Assembly: GCF_008329905.1 (NCBI RefSeq)
Contig: NZ_CP032155.1
Span: 3,038,001-3,102,000 of the forward strand
DNA length: 64,000 bases
DNA from: Mycobacterium sp. ELW1
Lineage (GTDB): Bacteria; Actinomycetota; Actinomycetes; Mycobacteriales; Mycobacteriaceae
Reading direction: 5' to 3'
Below are positions 63,522 through 64,000 of the stretch, one piece after another. The notes under the pieces were generated by a model. It saw only the letters and a list, made by a program, of their open reading frames with translations. It had not been told where the DNA came from and searched no databases. How positions within the stretch are numbered: position 1 is the stretch's first letter; each line of letters begins with the position of its first letter. The position numbers were made by a program, and so were the translations under genes.

Positions 63522-64000
63522 CGTCCCGGCGTTCGCAGCGCCCACTTCTGCAGCAGGCCCTCCACGCGGTCGGCGCCGTGGCGCACCCCGCCGGTGGCCT
63601 CGAATCCGGCTGCCACCGCGGCTGCACCCTCACCCATCGTCATCGCTTCTTCCACGGCCGAGCGCAGGCGCTGCCTGGTGAGCCGCCGGGCCGGCAAACG
63701 CGTCCCGCACCGCGCGATCTCGACCCGGCGCGCCACCTCGAACTGGTCGCGCCCGAACGGCACCACACACACCGGAATTCCCCGGGCCAAAGCCTTTTGC
63801 GTGATCCCCATCCCGCCGTGGGTGATGACGCACACCGTGCGGTCCAGGATCGCCGAGTGCGCGGTGAATCGTGACAGGGTCGCGCCGCGACGTTGCCGCA
63901 CATCGACGTTCCCGCCGCCGGGCAGTGTCGCCACCACGTGCACCGGCAGCCCTTCCAGTGCGTCGATGGCGGTGCCGACGAGTTCGTTGTCGGCCTGGGC
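63518..64000 (-). CDS. UDP-glycosyltransferase (GT1-like), N-terminal part outside window
   Basis: About 161 C-terminal residues are present; the gene enters from the right edge. It carries the GT-B signature CVITHGGMGITQKALARGIP, then VCVVPFGRDQFEVARRVE, matching HGGxG...P...DQ of glycosyltransferases that use UDP- or TDP-sugars on lipids or small molecules (for example MurG-like/UGT). The end overlaps the hydrolase-LuxR stop by 3 bp, convergent. Acceptor unknown. Confidence 0.85.
   Translation of the reverse strand, partial: AQADNELVGTAIDALEGLPVHVVATLPGGGNVDVRQRRGATLSRFTAHSAILDRTVCVITHGGMGITQKALARGIPVCVVPFGRDQFEVARRVEIARCGTRLPARRLTRQRLRSAVEEAMTMGEGAAAVAAGFEATGGVRHGADRVEGLLQKWALRTPGR

Overview
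The window is high-GC actinobacterial DNA, almost certainly chromosome of a Mycobacterium/Mycolicibacterium-type organism. The gene content supports this: a furA-katG pair, a mycobacterial-type methylenetetrahydrofolate reductase, a RipD-like non-catalytic NlpC/P60 protein, a PepD/HtrA protease, DUF4193 and DUF5078 proteins, an MPT53-like thioredoxin and a fatty-acyl-AMP ligase. Many genes also start directly 6-7 nt after a TANNNT -10 hexamer, the leaderless pattern typical of mycobacteria. I saw no tRNA, rRNA, CRISPR array, insertion sequence or prophage gene; the window reads as ordinary chromosome with a few accessory metabolic islands.

Layout. 1-8.8 kb: agmatinase (cut by the left edge), SnoaL-like protein, two GGDEF proteins (one degenerate), YaaA, nitroreductase, a phosphodiesterase, a molybdate locus reduced to an HTH-TOBE regulator plus a frameshifted modA, and a CDP-diacylglycerol pyrophosphatase. 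8.8-18.8 kb: a 46-residue membrane peptide with a YeiH exporter, homocysteine methyltransferase, STAS protein, LLM oxidoreductase, membrane-anchored Mrr-type nuclease, a TetR/DUF1214/sulfotransferase operon with a palindromic operator, and a secreted thioredoxin with a frameshifted CcdA-like partner. 18.8-28.7 kb: katG-furA, MTHFR next to an enolase-superfamily protein that lacks its catalytic lysines, a MOSC protein, a solitary second QcrB and a zinc dehydrogenase. 28.7-41 kb: glgP, isochorismatase, flavin monooxygenase-like protein, a PucR-controlled aminotransferase/methylmalonate-semialdehyde dehydrogenase pair, a formate/nitrite-type channel, ripD and DUF4193. 41-50.5 kb: thioesterases, FAAL, a solute-binding protein, enoyl-CoA hydratase, a thiocyanate-hydrolase operon with fused beta-alpha subunits, and a type III PKS/methyltransferase pair. 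50.5-64 kb: tex, PNPOx-like protein, four small secreted proteins, an FKBP lipoprotein, pepD, a translationally coupled operon (S53 protease, zinc-ribbon membrane protein, anchored secreted protein), a hydrolase-LuxR fusion and a UDP-glycosyltransferase cut by the right edge.

Five genes (modA, ccdA-like, katG N-terminus, type III PKS, S53 protease) each carry what looks like one missing G or C. Restoring one base gives a full-length family-typical protein every time. This could be base-calling undercount in G/C runs or real decay. The most novel-looking material is the thiocyanate-hydrolase operon with its fused subunit, the solitary QcrB, the catalytically dead enolase-family protein beside the non-canonical MTHFR, and the S53 protease/zinc-ribbon operon.
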